Below, in pieces: positions 1-8,862 of a DNA stretch of 64,000 nt. The notes beneath the pieces are model-generated. The model did no database searches. It saw only the letters and a program-made list of their open reading frames with translations, and had not been told where the DNA came from. The DNA lies in NCBI RefSeq assembly GCF_020442045.1, contig NZ_JAGRLA010000145.1, positions 1 to 64,000 on the forward strand. Direction: 5' to 3'. Every line of letters starts with the position of its first letter. Position 1 is the first letter of the stretch. The DNA comes from Bauldia sp. GTDB lineage: Bacteria; Pseudomonadota; Alphaproteobacteria; Rhizobiales; Kaistiaceae. The position numbers and the translations under genes are program-made.

Positions 1-1975
1 CGCGCAGCGCCACCTCGGTCTTGCCGAAGCCGACGTCGCCGCAGATCAGCCGGTCCATCGGCTTGCCGGCGGCGAGATCGTCGAAGACGGCGCCGATCGC
101 GGTATCCTGGTCCTCGGTCTCCTCGTAGGGGAAACGCGCGGCGAATTCGTCATAGGCGCCCTCGGGCGGCGTCATCACCGGGGCGGCCCGCATGGCGCGC
201 TCGGCCGCGACCTTCATCAGCGCCTCCGCCATGTCGCGGATGCGCTTCTTGAGCCGCGCCTTGCGGGCCTGCCAGGCGGTGCCGCCGAGCTTGTCGAGCG
301 GCGCGTCGGCCTGGTCGGAGCCGTAGCGGGAGAGAAGCTCGATATTCTCGACCGGGAGATAGACCCGGTCGTTGCCGGCATAGACGAGCTCGAGGCAGTC
401 ATGCGGGGCGCCGGCCGCCTCGATCGTCTTCAGCCCGACGAAACGGCCGATGCCGTGGTCGGCATGGACGACCAGATCGCCCTCGGCGAGGCTGGTGACG
501 TCGGTGAGGAAATCCGCCGGACGGCGCTTGGCATGCGGCCGCACCAGCCGGTCGCCGAGGATGTCCTGCTCGCCGATGATCGCGAAATCGGGGGTCTCGA
601 AGCCATCCTCGATGCCGAGCACCGCCAGCCCGACGACATCCTTCGGCAGCGCCGCCGCTTCGGCCCAGTCGGAAACCGCCTGGATCCCGGTCAGGCCGTG
701 GTCGGCGAGGACCTGCCCCATCCGGTCGCGCGAGCCCTCGCTCCAGCAGGCGACGATGGCGCGCTTGCCGGCCGACTGCAGCGCCGCGACATGGGCGATG
801 ACCGCGTCGAAGATATTGACCTCGGCGGCCTGCCGTTCCGCCGCGAAATCACGGCCGCGGCGCGCCTCGAGGTCCATGACATCGGCGCGGGCCGGCTGCG
901 CGAAGGGCGACAGCCGCACCAGCGTGTGGCCCGAGAGCGCCTCGTCCCAGGTCTGCCGGGTCAGGTAGAGGCTGTCCGGCGACAGCGCGTTATACGGAAC
1001 ATGCCCCGTGTCGCCGACCTCCATGACCTGGAGCCGGGCGCGATAGTGATCCTCGATCTGGGCGAGCCGCTCGCCGGTCGCCTCGTCGTCGAGGTGGTCG
1101 AGCACCACGGCCGCCCCGCCGGCGTGGTCGAACAGGGTTTCCATGCTCTCGGCGAAGAGCGGCAGCCAGTGCTCCATGCCGACATAGCGCCTGCCCTCGC
1201 TGACCGACTGGTAGAGCAGATCTTCCCGGCTCGGTGCGCCGAACGCGGCGACGTAATTCCGGCGGAAGCGGGCGATGGTCTCGGGCGAGAGGTGGAGTTC
1301 GTTCGCCGGTACGAGGTCGATCCGCTTCCGCGCCGCCACCGTCCGCTGGCTTTCGGGATCGAAGGTCCTGATCGATTCGAGCGTGTCGCCGAAGAAATCG
1401 AGCCGGACCGGTTCGCCCGCGCCCGCCGCGAAGAGATCGACAATGCCGCCCCTGACGGCATATTCGCCCGGCTCGCGGACGGTCGGACTGCGCAGGAAGC
1501 CGTTATCCTCGAGCCATCCGACAATCGCATCCATCGGCTTCTGGTTGCCGACGGCGAGCGACATCGAGCCGCGGGAAACGAAGGCGCGGGTCGGCACCTT
1601 CTGGAGGACCGCGTTCACGGTGGTGAGGACGATCGAGGGACCCGACGGCGGCACCGTCAGCGCGGCCAACGCCGCCATCCGCCGCGCCACGACCGCCGAA
1701 TGCGGCGATGCCCGGTCATAGGGCAGGCAGTCCCAGGCCGGAAAGTCGATGATCCCGGTCGCCGGCGCGAAGAAGCGGATCGTCCGCTCGACTTCGGCCA
1801 GCCGCTGGCCATCCCGCGCGACGAAGACGACCCGGCGGTCGGCGACCGCGGCGACCTCGGCGAGCGCCTTGCCGACCATCCCGTCCGGGACGGAGGTCAG
1901 GGTGACCGGCGCCGAAGCCGCCAGCGCGGCCTTGATCGACGGTCTGGCATACGGCCGGGAAAGCGTTTCGGACAT
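1..1975 (-). CDS. mfd: Transcription-repair coupling factor Mfd, N-terminal ~658 residues (truncated by window edge)
   Basis: Mfd is a DNA translocase that removes RNA polymerase stalled at lesions and recruits UvrA. The ATG at 1975 opens a protein beginning MSETLSRPYARPSIKAAL, followed by the UvrB-like N-terminal region (FFAPATGIIDFPAWDCLPYDRASPH). An RNA-polymerase-interacting stretch reads VENIELLSRYGS. The helicase Walker A motif GDVGFGKTEVALR sits at the very edge of the window. Only about 658 of a usual 1150-1170 residues are inside. It lies 6 bp downstream of sdhE on the same strand, so the two are probably co-transcribed. Confidence 0.97.
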   Translation of the reverse strand, partial: MSETLSRPYARPSIKAALAASAPVTLTSVPDGMVGKALAEVAAVADRRVVFVARDGQRLAEVERTIRFFAPATGIIDFPAWDCLPYDRASPHSAVVARRMAALAALTVPPSGPSIVLTTVNAVLQKVPTRAFVSRGSMSLAVGNQKPMDAIVGWLEDNGFLRSPTVREPGEYAVRGGIVDLFAAGAGEPVRLDFFGDTLESIRTFDPESQRTVAARKRIDLVPANELHLSPETIARFRRNYVAAFGAPSREDLLYQSVSEGRRYVGMEHWLPLFAESMETLFDHAGGAAVVLDHLDDEATGERLAQIEDHYRARLQVMEVGDTGHVPYNALSPDSLYLTRQTWDEALSGHTLVRLSPFAQPARADVMDLEARRGRDFAAERQAAEVNIFDAVIAHVAALQSAGKRAIVACWSEGSRDRMGQVLADHGLTGIQAVSDWAEAAALPKDVVGLAVLGIEDGFETPDFAIIGEQDILGDRLVRPHAKRRPADFLTDVTSLAEGDLVVHADHGIGRFVGLKTIEAAGAPHDCLELVYAGNDRVYLPVENIELLSRYGSDQADAPLDKLGGTAWQARKARLKKRIRDMAEALMKVAAERAMRAAPVMTPPEGAYDEFAARFPYEETEDQDTAIGAVFDDLAAGKPMDRLICGDVGFGKTEVALR

Positions 1976-1981
1976 GTCGGG

Positions 1982-2257
1982 TCAGCGAACCTGGTTGTGA
2001 AAGGCGACGAGACGGTCAAGCACCGGTGAAGCGCATTCTTCCGGCACCGGCTCGGCGCCGGTCACCCAATTGAGGATGTCGGGATCGGGCATATCGAGAA
2101 GCCTCTCGAACGCCGCCACCTCGCTTTCGGAAAATGATGCCAGGTGGGCATCGGCGAAGCGCCCGAGAATCAGGTCCGTCTCGCGGGTGCCGCGATGCCA
2201 GGCACGGAACGCCAGCCGCTTCCGACGCGTATCCAGAGCCGCCCGGACCTGTTCCAC
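1982..2257 (-). CDS. sdhE: Succinate dehydrogenase flavinylation/assembly factor SdhE
   Basis: SdhE helps insert covalent FAD into the flavoprotein subunit of succinate dehydrogenase. The signature RGTRE motif is present (RKRLAFRAWHRGTRETDLILG), followed by the conserved acidic helical part (FERLLDMPDPDILNWVTG). I favour a GTG start at 2257, preceded by a GCAGG Shine-Dalgarno sequence and giving about 91 residues, the usual family size. The frame stays open to an ATG at 2323 (113 residues), but the added residues do not resemble the family. The stop lies 6 bp before mfd, a close pairing often seen in alphaproteobacteria. Confidence 0.9.
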   Translation of the reverse strand: MEQVRAALDTRRKRLAFRAWHRGTRETDLILGRFADAHLASFSESEVAAFERLLDMPDPDILNWVTGAEPVPEECASPVLDRLVAFHNQVR

Positions 2258-2389
2258 GATATCGACCTGCCAATAGAAGACCTGCGCCGAGCCCTGTCCG
2301 GCCCGTCGCTCATGTCCGAGCATATAGCGTCCGGGCGGGCAGTTGTCAGCCGTTGCGGCCGTCAGGAACCGAAGACGGGTTGAAAACAG

Positions 2390-3214
2390 TCAGTCATTCC
2401 AGTCGGCGATCAGCGACGAGCCGCAAATCCGCTCGTTCCGGGTCCGGCTGAGAGCGGAAATCGCCGCCATTTCGGCGTCGTCGAGGCGAAAGCCAAAGAT
2501 ATCGAGATTGGTCCGCAGCCGGTCGGCGCGGGTCGTCCTGGGAATGACGACGGCTCCCTGCTGGTTCTCCCAGCGCAGGACGACCTGGGCCGGCGACACC
2601 GCGTGCCGGGTGGCAATCTCCACGATCGCCGGCTCGTCGAACGACCGCCCCCGACCCAGCGGACAATAGGCGACGAGCACCGTCCCCTTGTCCTCGCAGG
2701 CAGCGATCAGCCGATCCTGGTTGAGATAGGGATGATACTCGCACTGGTTCGCGATGATCGGGAATTCGGTGCTGACCCACGCCTCGTGGAGGCGACGCGG
2801 GGTGAAGTTGGACACGCCGATATGAAGCGTCAGCCCGCGGCGGCGAACGTCGTTCAGGGGGCGCATCATCTCGGCAACGCTGAGAGTGGGACTGGGCCAA
2901 TGGATCAGGACGAGATCGACATGATCCATCCCGAGCCGCTCGAGGCTCGCCTCGAGCGATCGCTGGAAATCGCCGTCGGCGAGGTCGCGGGGACCCACCT
3001 TGGTGGTCATGAAGAGCTCGCCCCGCGGGATGCCCGATGCCCGGACGCCCTCTCCCACCCGCTCCTCGTTGCCGTAGGCGGACGCGGTGTCGATATGGCG
3101 GTAGCCGGCGGCGATCGCGTCATGCACCAGTCGCGCGCAATCCTCGCCGCCAAGCGTCCAGGTGCCGATCCCGACCGAAGGGATCGCGGTGTCGTAGGAA
3201 CGGATCGCTTCCAT
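2390..3214 (-). CDS. Aldo/keto reductase (2,5-diketo-D-gluconate reductase-like)
   Basis: NAD(P)H-dependent carbonyl reductase of the AKR superfamily, 274 residues. The catalytic tetrad is visible: Asp and Tyr in DTASAYGNE, Lys in MTTKVG and His in LIHWPSP. The C-terminal cofactor motif reads VIPRTTRADRLRTN. The ATG at 3214 is preceded by GGAGG and fits the family start (MEAIRSYDTAIPSVGIGTW). An upstream in-frame start at 3265 would only add a non-conserved tail. Family members reduce aldehydes, methylglyoxal or keto-sugars; the substrate cannot be deduced here. It stands alone, upstream of sdhE on the same strand. Confidence 0.92.
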   Translation of the reverse strand: MEAIRSYDTAIPSVGIGTWTLGGEDCARLVHDAIAAGYRHIDTASAYGNEERVGEGVRASGIPRGELFMTTKVGPRDLADGDFQRSLEASLERLGMDHVDLVLIHWPSPTLSVAEMMRPLNDVRRRGLTLHIGVSNFTPRRLHEAWVSTEFPIIANQCEYHPYLNQDRLIAACEDKGTVLVAYCPLGRGRSFDEPAIVEIATRHAVSPAQVVLRWENQQGAVVIPRTTRADRLRTNLDIFGFRLDDAEMAAISALSRTRNERICGSSLIADWND

Positions 3215-3278
3215 CTCGCTTCCTCCCGGAGGAATAAAGGTTGTCCTCCAACCGGACACGGTCAAGCGCCATCAAAAA

Positions 3279-3303
3279 GGGCAGCCGCCTTAAGCGACTG
3301 CCC
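3279..3303 (-). terminator. Rho-independent terminator after the DUF1127-type gene
   Basis: Read on the minus strand, GGGCAG-TCGC-TTAA-GGCGG-CTGCCC forms a GC-rich hairpin followed directly by five T residues (3278-3274). It lies about 75 bp downstream of the small gene at 3379-3507, in the right orientation to end its transcript. Confidence 0.75.
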
Positions 3304-3378
3304 TCTCCTGCGTCCACGTCCTGCCGGTGGCTCGGCGTGCCGTGGTCCGCCGCATCTCCATCGACCGTCGACGGCCTG

Positions 3379-3507
3379 CTAGCCGATCCAGCCGATGTCC
3401 TTGCGGATCTCCGGGGGGAGAGCCTCGACCACGCGTCGCGTGTGGCGCCGCCGGCGAGCCTCGTTCACTCGTTCCGCCATGTCGCGAATCCGCTCGAATC
3501 CGACCAT
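3379..3507 (-). CDS. Small Arg-rich protein of DUF1127 type
   Basis: A 42-residue basic protein, MVGFERIRDMAERVNEARRR onward, ending in LPPEIRKDIGWIG. The Arg-rich helix followed by a 'D-I-G' tail is typical of short DUF1127 (YjiS-like) proteins, which in alphaproteobacteria act in stress and phosphate or small-RNA physiology. The ATG at 3507 has a near-perfect AAGGAGGT Shine-Dalgarno sequence 7 bp upstream, which decides the start against a longer frame opening at 3579. It is monocistronic with its own terminator. The function here is inferred only from family resemblance. Confidence 0.75.
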   Translation of the reverse strand: MVGFERIRDMAERVNEARRRRHTRRVVEALPPEIRKDIGWIG

Positions 3508-3635
3508 TCCGTACCTCCTTGCGACGTGCCGAAGGGCCCCGCCGCTCTCGATCTGATTGTCGAATGCGTCAATAGGCAAAGCCCGAGCGCCGGTCTGTGA
3601 CCGGCTTCACACATCGCCGGAGGCTGTGGATATCC

Positions 3636-4802
3636 TCAGGCGTCGCGGACGGCAGCCAGCACCGCCTCGATCACCCTGTCCGCCTCCGGATCGGTCAGGT
3701 CGGGGTGCAGCGGCAGGCTCAGCACCTCGCCGGTCAGCCGCTCCGAGACAGGGAGCTCGTCGCCGACATAGTCGCGGAAGGCGGGATGCTGGTGGAGCGC
3801 CAGACGGTAGAACAGGCCGGTGCCGATGCCCGCCTCGTCGAGGCGCGCCTTGACGCCGTCGCGATCGCGGACGCGGATCGTATAGAGGGCAAATGCGCTT
3901 TCCGCGTCCTCGCCGATCGTCGGCACGGTCACCGCCGCCGCAAGCGCCTTGTCATAGCGCGCGGCGATCGCCCTCCGACGAGCCAGTTCCCGCTCGAAAA
4001 CCTCGAGCTTGGCGAGGAGGACCGCCGCCTGGATGGTGTCGAGACGGCCGGTCAATCCGAGCTCGGTCGCTTCGTCGCCGGTGCCGGTGCGGCCATGGGA
4101 GCGGATCCTGCGAACCGCCTCGGCCAGCCCCTCATCCTCGGTGAGGATCGCGCCACCGTCGCCGTAGCAGCCGAGCGGCTTCGTCGGATAGAAGCTGGTC
4201 GCCGAGATCGGCGCCAGCGCACCGGACCTGCGCCCACCGAGCTCGCCGCCGAAACTCTGCGCCGCATCGGCGAGCACCGTCAAACCATGGCGACCCGCCA
4301 CCGCACCGATCGCCGGATAGTCGGCCGGCAGCCCGTAGAGATCGACCGGCATGACCACGCGGGGCACGAGCTTCCCAGCCTTGCTGACGGAGACGATCGC
4401 CTCATCGAGCGCCGCCGCGTCCATGTTGAAGCTGTCCTCGTCGACATCGACGAAGATCGGGGTTGCCCCGATCGACGCAACCGACCCCGCGGTCGCCGCG
4501 AAGGTGAAAGCCGGCACGAAGACCGCATCGCCGGGCTTCACGCCCATCGCCATCAGCGCGATCATCAGGGCATCGCGACCGCTGGAGACCGCGATCGCAT
4601 GTCTCGCGCCGGCGAAACGGGCCAGCCGCTCCTCGAGCAACGTTACTTCCGGACCGAGGATGAACTGGCCGTGGTTGAGGACCGCGTCGATCCTGGCCTT
4701 GATCTCTCCCTCGAGCCGCGCCTTCTGGCGCTGGAGATCGAAAAGGGCGATCCGGTCGTCATTCGCGGCCGGGAGCACTGTTGCGGTACCGACCGGCGCC
4801 AT
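3636..4802 (-). CDS. DegT/DnrJ/EryC1 PLP-dependent sugar aminotransferase (GnnB/WbpE-like)
   Basis: A 388-residue fold-type I aminotransferase of nucleotide-sugar metabolism. Family features include the N-terminal GQFILGPEVTLLEERLARF, the cofactor region SSGRDALMIALMAMGVKPGD, PAFTFAATAGS, DAAQSFGG, and the PLP-binding Lys in SFYPTKPLGCYGDGGA. Its ATG overlaps the stop of the upstream dehydrogenase by one base (TAATG), so translation is probably coupled. The pair could transaminate a 3-keto UDP-GlcNAc. This would be GnnB making the precursor of 2,3-diaminoglucose lipid A, or WbpE making the di-amino uronate of O-antigens. The dehydrogenase/aminotransferase pairing is visible, but the exact product is inference. 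Confidence 0.9.
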   Translation of the reverse strand: MAPVGTATVLPAANDDRIALFDLQRQKARLEGEIKARIDAVLNHGQFILGPEVTLLEERLARFAGARHAIAVSSGRDALMIALMAMGVKPGDAVFVPAFTFAATAGSVASIGATPIFVDVDEDSFNMDAAALDEAIVSVSKAGKLVPRVVMPVDLYGLPADYPAIGAVAGRHGLTVLADAAQSFGGELGGRRSGALAPISATSFYPTKPLGCYGDGGAILTEDEGLAEAVRRIRSHGRTGTGDEATELGLTGRLDTIQAAVLLAKLEVFERELARRRAIAARYDKALAAAVTVPTIGEDAESAFALYTIRVRDRDGVKARLDEAGIGTGLFYRLALHQHPAFRDYVGDELPVSERLTGEVLSLPLHPDLTDPEADRVIEAVLAAVRDA

Positions 4803-5767
4803 TACGCAGGAACTCCGTTGGTGAGATCGGGGGACGAAATCTGCCCCCTCGAGATTGCGGCGAGGATCATATCAGCGACTTTCATGGCGTCGAGTCCGGC
4901 CATCCCGTCCACCGGCGGCGGCGCTCCGTTGCGGACGCTCTCCAGGAACGCGGAGATTTCCGAACCGAGATTGTCGGCGGCGGCCAGGGTCATCGTTTCG
5001 GAGCTCGCGGTCCCGTCGACTCCGGTGACGATCGACAGCGTCTGGCCGGAGAGATCGGCGGCAAGATTGCGCCCGATCTCCGAGACGCTGACGGAACGTT
5101 CCGCGACGGCCGCGACGCGGCTTGCCGCGAGCGTCGCCACCACGCCATTCGCGAAAACCAGGCGCGCCTCCGCGACATCGTTCGAATCCGTCGCGATGCG
5201 CGCTCCCGATGCCTCGGCCGAAACGACCGTCGAACCGGCAACGGTCAGGGCGAGATCGATGTCGTGGATCATGAGATCGAGCACCACATCGACGTCGGTG
5301 GCGCGACCGGTCCATGTCGTGTGCCGCACGCATTCGATCAGCCGCGGCGCCTCGACCCGGTCCAGCAATGCGCGAAACGCGGGCGCATAGCGCTCGATAT
5401 GGCCGACCTGGAGGATAACCCCCGCCCCCCGCGCGCGTTCGACGAGGTCAGCGGCTTCCCGTGCATCGATCGCGATCGGCTTCTCGACGAAGACATGGAT
5501 GCCGGCGTCGATCAGATCGCCCGCGACGCGATGGTGAAGCGAGGTCGGCACCGCCACCGAGGCCGCCTCGACCTGCCCGATCAGGGCGCGGTGATCGTCA
5601 AGCGCGGCGGCGCCGAAGCGTCGCGCCGCGGGACCAGATCGTTCCGGGTCGGAATCGACCACGGCGACCAGCCTGGCCTCCGGATGCGCCGCATAGTGCC
5701 GCGCATGGTGCGAACCGAAATAGCCGAGCCCGACAACGCCGACCTTAACTTCACTTCCCGCCGGCAT
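4802..5767 (-). CDS. Gfo/Idh/MocA-family nucleotide-sugar 3-dehydrogenase (GnnA/WlbA-like)
   Basis: A 321-residue NAD(P)-dependent oxidoreductase. The N-terminal Rossmann fold starts VKVGVVGLGYFGSHHARHY. The family EKP motif is in HVFVEKPIAIDAREA, and the catalytic-region motif reads DLMIHDIDLAL. It is the first gene of a two-gene operon with the aminotransferase at 3636-4802. Family logic suggests oxidation of C3 of a UDP-N-acetylhexosamine before amination. In rhizobial lineages the equivalent GnnA/GnnB pair supplies UDP-GlcNAc3N for amide-rich lipid A. No lpx genes lie nearby in this window, so WbpB/WlbA-type O-antigen chemistry remains possible. Confidence 0.88.
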   Translation of the reverse strand: MPAGSEVKVGVVGLGYFGSHHARHYAAHPEARLVAVVDSDPERSGPAARRFGAAALDDHRALIGQVEAASVAVPTSLHHRVAGDLIDAGIHVFVEKPIAIDAREAADLVERARGAGVILQVGHIERYAPAFRALLDRVEAPRLIECVRHTTWTGRATDVDVVLDLMIHDIDLALTVAGSTVVSAEASGARIATDSNDVAEARLVFANGVVATLAASRVAAVAERSVSVSEIGRNLAADLSGQTLSIVTGVDGTASSETMTLAAADNLGSEISAFLESVRNGAPPPVDGMAGLDAMKVADMILAAISRGQISSPDLTNGVPA

Positions 5768-5899
5768 TACCGGAGGCCACCCCTTGCAAACCAGTGCATG
5801 TCATCGAATCGGCTGCGAATTTAGACGGCGGCGTCGACGGAGCGAATAAACAATTGCTCACCGGTGAAACATCACGCGAGCGGCCAATTCCCGGTCCCG

Positions 5900-7315
5900 C
5901 TAGAGGAATCCGAACCACCAGCCGGCAAGCCCGAGGAAAACGAAGAAGCCGGTGACGTCGGTCACGGCGGTCAGGATGACGCCGGACGCCACCGCCGGAT
6001 CAATGCCGAGACGGTCGAGTGCAAGCGGAATCATGGCACCGACGAGCCCGGCAACGACAATATTGACGATCAGCGCGACGGCGATGACCGTGCCCAATGC
6101 CGGCGACGCGAACCAGAGCCCCGCCCCGAGCCCGACGCAGAGGGCAACGACGAGCCCGTTGATCAGGCCCACCATCGCTTCGCGGCCAATCACCCGATAG
6201 GCCGCCCGCGCCGCGATGTCGCGGGTGGCGATGGCCCGGACGGTGACGGTCATCGCCTGGGTCCCGGCATTGCCGCCCATCGACGCCACGATCGGCATCA
6301 GGACGGCGAGCGCGACCATCTGCTCGATCGTCCCGTCGAAAAGGCCGATGACCGCCGCGGCGAGGAACCCCGTCAGGACGTTGACCAGCAGCCACGGAAC
6401 GCGGCTCCGCGCCACATGCGCCACGGCGTCGGTGGTCTCCTCGTTGCCGATACCGGCAAGGCGGCGGATGTCCTCCTCCGCCTCCTCCTCGATGACGTCG
6501 ACGATGTCGTCGACCGTAATGACGCCGACCAGGCGCCCGTCATCGTCGACCACCGGCGCCGTCACCAGATTGTAAAGCTCGAAGAGCCGCGCCACGTGCT
6601 CCTGGTCGTCGGCCGCCTTGACGGCGTGTATGTCCGAATCGGTGATGTCGCTGATCGCGGTCGGCCGCTTGCTCCTCAGCAGCCGGTCGAGCGCCACCAT
6701 GCCGATTGGATGGAAGCCGGCATCGATGACGATGAGCCGGTGGAATTCGTCGGGGAGGTCCTCCTCCTCGCGCAAGTAGTCGATGGTCCGCCCGACGTCC
6801 CAGAACGGCGGCACGGCGATGAATTCCGTCTGCATCAGACGGCCGGCCGAATCCTCCGGATATTCCAGGCTTCGCGAAACCGCGGCACGGTCCGGATGCG
6901 GCAGCCGGCCGAGGATGATCTGCCGCTCTTCCTCCGGAATATCCTCGAGGATCGTCACCGCGTCGTCCGAATCGAGGCGTTTGACCCCCTCGACGATCTG
7001 GTCGGGAGGCAAGGCCTCGATCAGGCGGGCGCGGAGCTTGTCGTCCAGTTCGGTGAGGACGGCGAAATCGAAGTCATCGCCGAGCGACCGCACCAGGCCG
7101 GTCCGCTCGTCGGGGCTCAGGGCTTCGAGGAGGTCGCCGACATCCGCCTCGTGGAGCGGCGCGACAAGGCTTTTCAGCTCGGCGACATCGCCGGTTTCGA
7201 TCGCCGGCCGGATCGAGGCGACGAACCGGGGCGAGAGATCGCCCCGCTCGTTGCGGATCGGGGAGGACGCACCTTCGGCAAGCGATTCGTCCACGCTGGC
7301 AGATGGTTCGGCCAT
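5900..7315 (-). CDS. mgtE: Magnesium transporter MgtE
   Basis: A 471-residue inner-membrane Mg2+ channel. Order: MgtE N domain (superhelical, LLEALSPDERTGLVRSLG), two CBS domains (SDIHAVKAADDQEHVARLF; DGRLVGVITVDDIVDVIEEE), a connecting helix, then about five C-terminal membrane helices with the pore signature ASMGGNAGTQAM. The acidic cytosolic residues form the Mg2+ sensor known for this family. I chose the ATG at 7315, preceded by GAGGAAG; an in-frame start at 7417 would add an unrelated Arg-rich tail. It is monocistronic, just downstream of tRNA-Leu on the same strand. Confidence 0.96.
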   Translation of the reverse strand: MAEPSASVDESLAEGASSPIRNERGDLSPRFVASIRPAIETGDVAELKSLVAPLHEADVGDLLEALSPDERTGLVRSLGDDFDFAVLTELDDKLRARLIEALPPDQIVEGVKRLDSDDAVTILEDIPEEERQIILGRLPHPDRAAVSRSLEYPEDSAGRLMQTEFIAVPPFWDVGRTIDYLREEEDLPDEFHRLIVIDAGFHPIGMVALDRLLRSKRPTAISDITDSDIHAVKAADDQEHVARLFELYNLVTAPVVDDDGRLVGVITVDDIVDVIEEEAEEDIRRLAGIGNEETTDAVAHVARSRVPWLLVNVLTGFLAAAVIGLFDGTIEQMVALAVLMPIVASMGGNAGTQAMTVTVRAIATRDIAARAAYRVIGREAMVGLINGLVVALCVGLGAGLWFASPALGTVIAVALIVNIVVAGLVGAMIPLALDRLGIDPAVASGVILTAVTDVTGFFVFLGLAGWWFGFL

Positions 7316-7436
7316 GATCTTCCTCGACTGCCGCAGGCATGCCGGACGCGCTGGCATCCGACGCCGTCGCCCGGAACCCGAAAAGGCGAACGGCGGCCCG
7401 CGGGGGCCGCCGATCATCCAATCGTTCTCAATAGTC

Positions 7437-7523
7437 TGGTGCGGTCGAGAAGACTCGAACTTCCACGGGTTTTACCCCACAGCGACCTCAACGCTGCGCG
7501 TCTACCAATTCCGCCACGACCGC
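7437..7523 (-). tRNA. tRNA-Leu (anticodon GAG)
   Basis: The minus-strand 87-nt cloverleaf begins GCGGTCGTGGCGGAATTGG and ends with encoded CCA. The anticodon stem CAGCG/CGCTG closes the loop TTGAGGT, giving GAG. The long variable arm (GTGGGGTAAAACCCGTG) is diagnostic of a class II tRNA. The acceptor GCGGTCG pairs fully with CGACCGC. Confidence 0.97.
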
Positions 7524-7585
7524 GGGAAAATCGCGGGGTGATGTAGCAAATCGATTCAGTCCTTACAAGGCGGTGCGGGTATCGA

Positions 7586-8812
7586 TCAGACAGGCATCCG
7601 CCGCCTGGCGAAAACCGCGACCATCACGCCGAGCAGGCAAAGCCCGACCACCGGGAAGACCACGATGTTGATCCAGTCCCATCCCAGGGTGCTGAACAGC
7701 GTCCCGGAGCTGAAAGACGCGACCGCGACGGTTCCGAAGACCAGGAAATCGTTGAGACCCTGCACCTTGCCGCGCTCTTCGGGGCGATAGGTCTGGGTCA
7801 GCATCGCGGTCGCGCCGATGAAGCCGAAATTCCAGCCGACCCCGAGCAGAATCAGCGCCAGCCAGAAATTGGCCAGGTCGATTCCGGCGAGCGCCACGGC
7901 ACCGCAACCGGCGAGCAGGGCGAGGCCGACGGTGATGATCGTTTCGGCACTGAAGCGCGCAATCAACCGCCCGGTGATGAAACTCGGCCCGAACATCGCC
8001 AGGACATGCCACTGGATGCCGAGCGCCGCATTGTCCTCGCCGAGGCCGCAGGCGACCATGGCGAGCGGCGCGGCGGTCATCACCAAGGCCATCAGCGCGT
8101 AGGATCCCATCGCGCAGACGACGGCGACGATGAACCGCGGCTGGCGGGCGATCTCCGAAAGCGGCCGCCCGCCGGACATCGCTTCGACCTTCGGCGCCTC
8201 CCGCGCGCCGCCACCAAGGAGCGTCAGCACGAGGAAGCCGATCACCGCCAACGCCGACATGGCGAAGAAGGAGCCGGCGAAGGGGATCGGGTCGAGGAGG
8301 TTTCGGGTGAAGATGACCGTCTGCGGACCGATTATCGCCGCCGCGATGCCGCCCATCATCACCCAGGAAATCGCCTTGGCCCGAAACGCCGCGTCGCCGC
8401 TGTCGGCGGCCGCGAAGCGGTATTGCTGGACGAAGGAAGTCGACAGGCCGACGGTCAGGAATCCGGCAAACAGGATCCAGAACTGACCGAGGATCACGGC
8501 CATCCCTGCAACGATCCCGCCGATCATCGCGAACAGCGTACCCGTCATGAACCCGTAGCGCCGCCCGATCCGGCGCATGAGCAGGGCGGCCGGTATCGCC
8601 CCCGCGGCCACGCCGAGGTTGAAGCCGCTGACCGGCAGCGTCGCGAGCGACTTGTCGGGACCAAGCAGATAGATCCCCGCCAGGCCGCCGAGCGTGATCC
8701 CGATCGGCGGGATGCCGCCGTTGATGGCGGAAGCGGCCGACAGGATGAAGGCGTTGCGGCGTGCGTGGGAGTCTTCCGACGCGGAAGAGATTTCAAGGGC
8801 CTGTTCGGTCAA
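7586..8812 (-). CDS. Major facilitator superfamily transporter
   Basis: A 408-residue polytopic membrane protein with about 12 hydrophobic segments. An MFS loop 2-3 signature is recognisable in LLMRRIGRRYGFMTG. The loop MLTQTYRPEERGKVQGLNDF lies before TM 11. It resembles the uncharacterised alphaproteobacterial MFS proteins related to drug or sugar exporters; the substrate is unknown. It follows thiL by about 50 bp on the same strand and may be the last gene of the glyA-thiL operon or have its own promoter. Confidence 0.88.
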   Translation of the reverse strand: MTEQALEISSASEDSHARRNAFILSAASAINGGIPPIGITLGGLAGIYLLGPDKSLATLPVSGFNLGVAAGAIPAALLMRRIGRRYGFMTGTLFAMIGGIVAGMAVILGQFWILFAGFLTVGLSTSFVQQYRFAAADSGDAAFRAKAISWVMMGGIAAAIIGPQTVIFTRNLLDPIPFAGSFFAMSALAVIGFLVLTLLGGGAREAPKVEAMSGGRPLSEIARQPRFIVAVVCAMGSYALMALVMTAAPLAMVACGLGEDNAALGIQWHVLAMFGPSFITGRLIARFSAETIITVGLALLAGCGAVALAGIDLANFWLALILLGVGWNFGFIGATAMLTQTYRPEERGKVQGLNDFLVFGTVAVASFSSGTLFSTLGWDWINIVVFPVVGLCLLGVMVAVFARRRMPV

Positions 8813-8862
8813 GAGACGTCTCCCGTATGGCGGGTATCTGGTCCGCTTCTATCGTTCCGCGG

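Noticed and set aside
401-2029. 542-codon plus-strand open frame
   Set aside because: It lies antisense to mfd, has an Arg/Asp/Gly-rich composition typical of reversed high-GC coding DNA, and shows no domain. The minus strand carries clear Mfd motifs.
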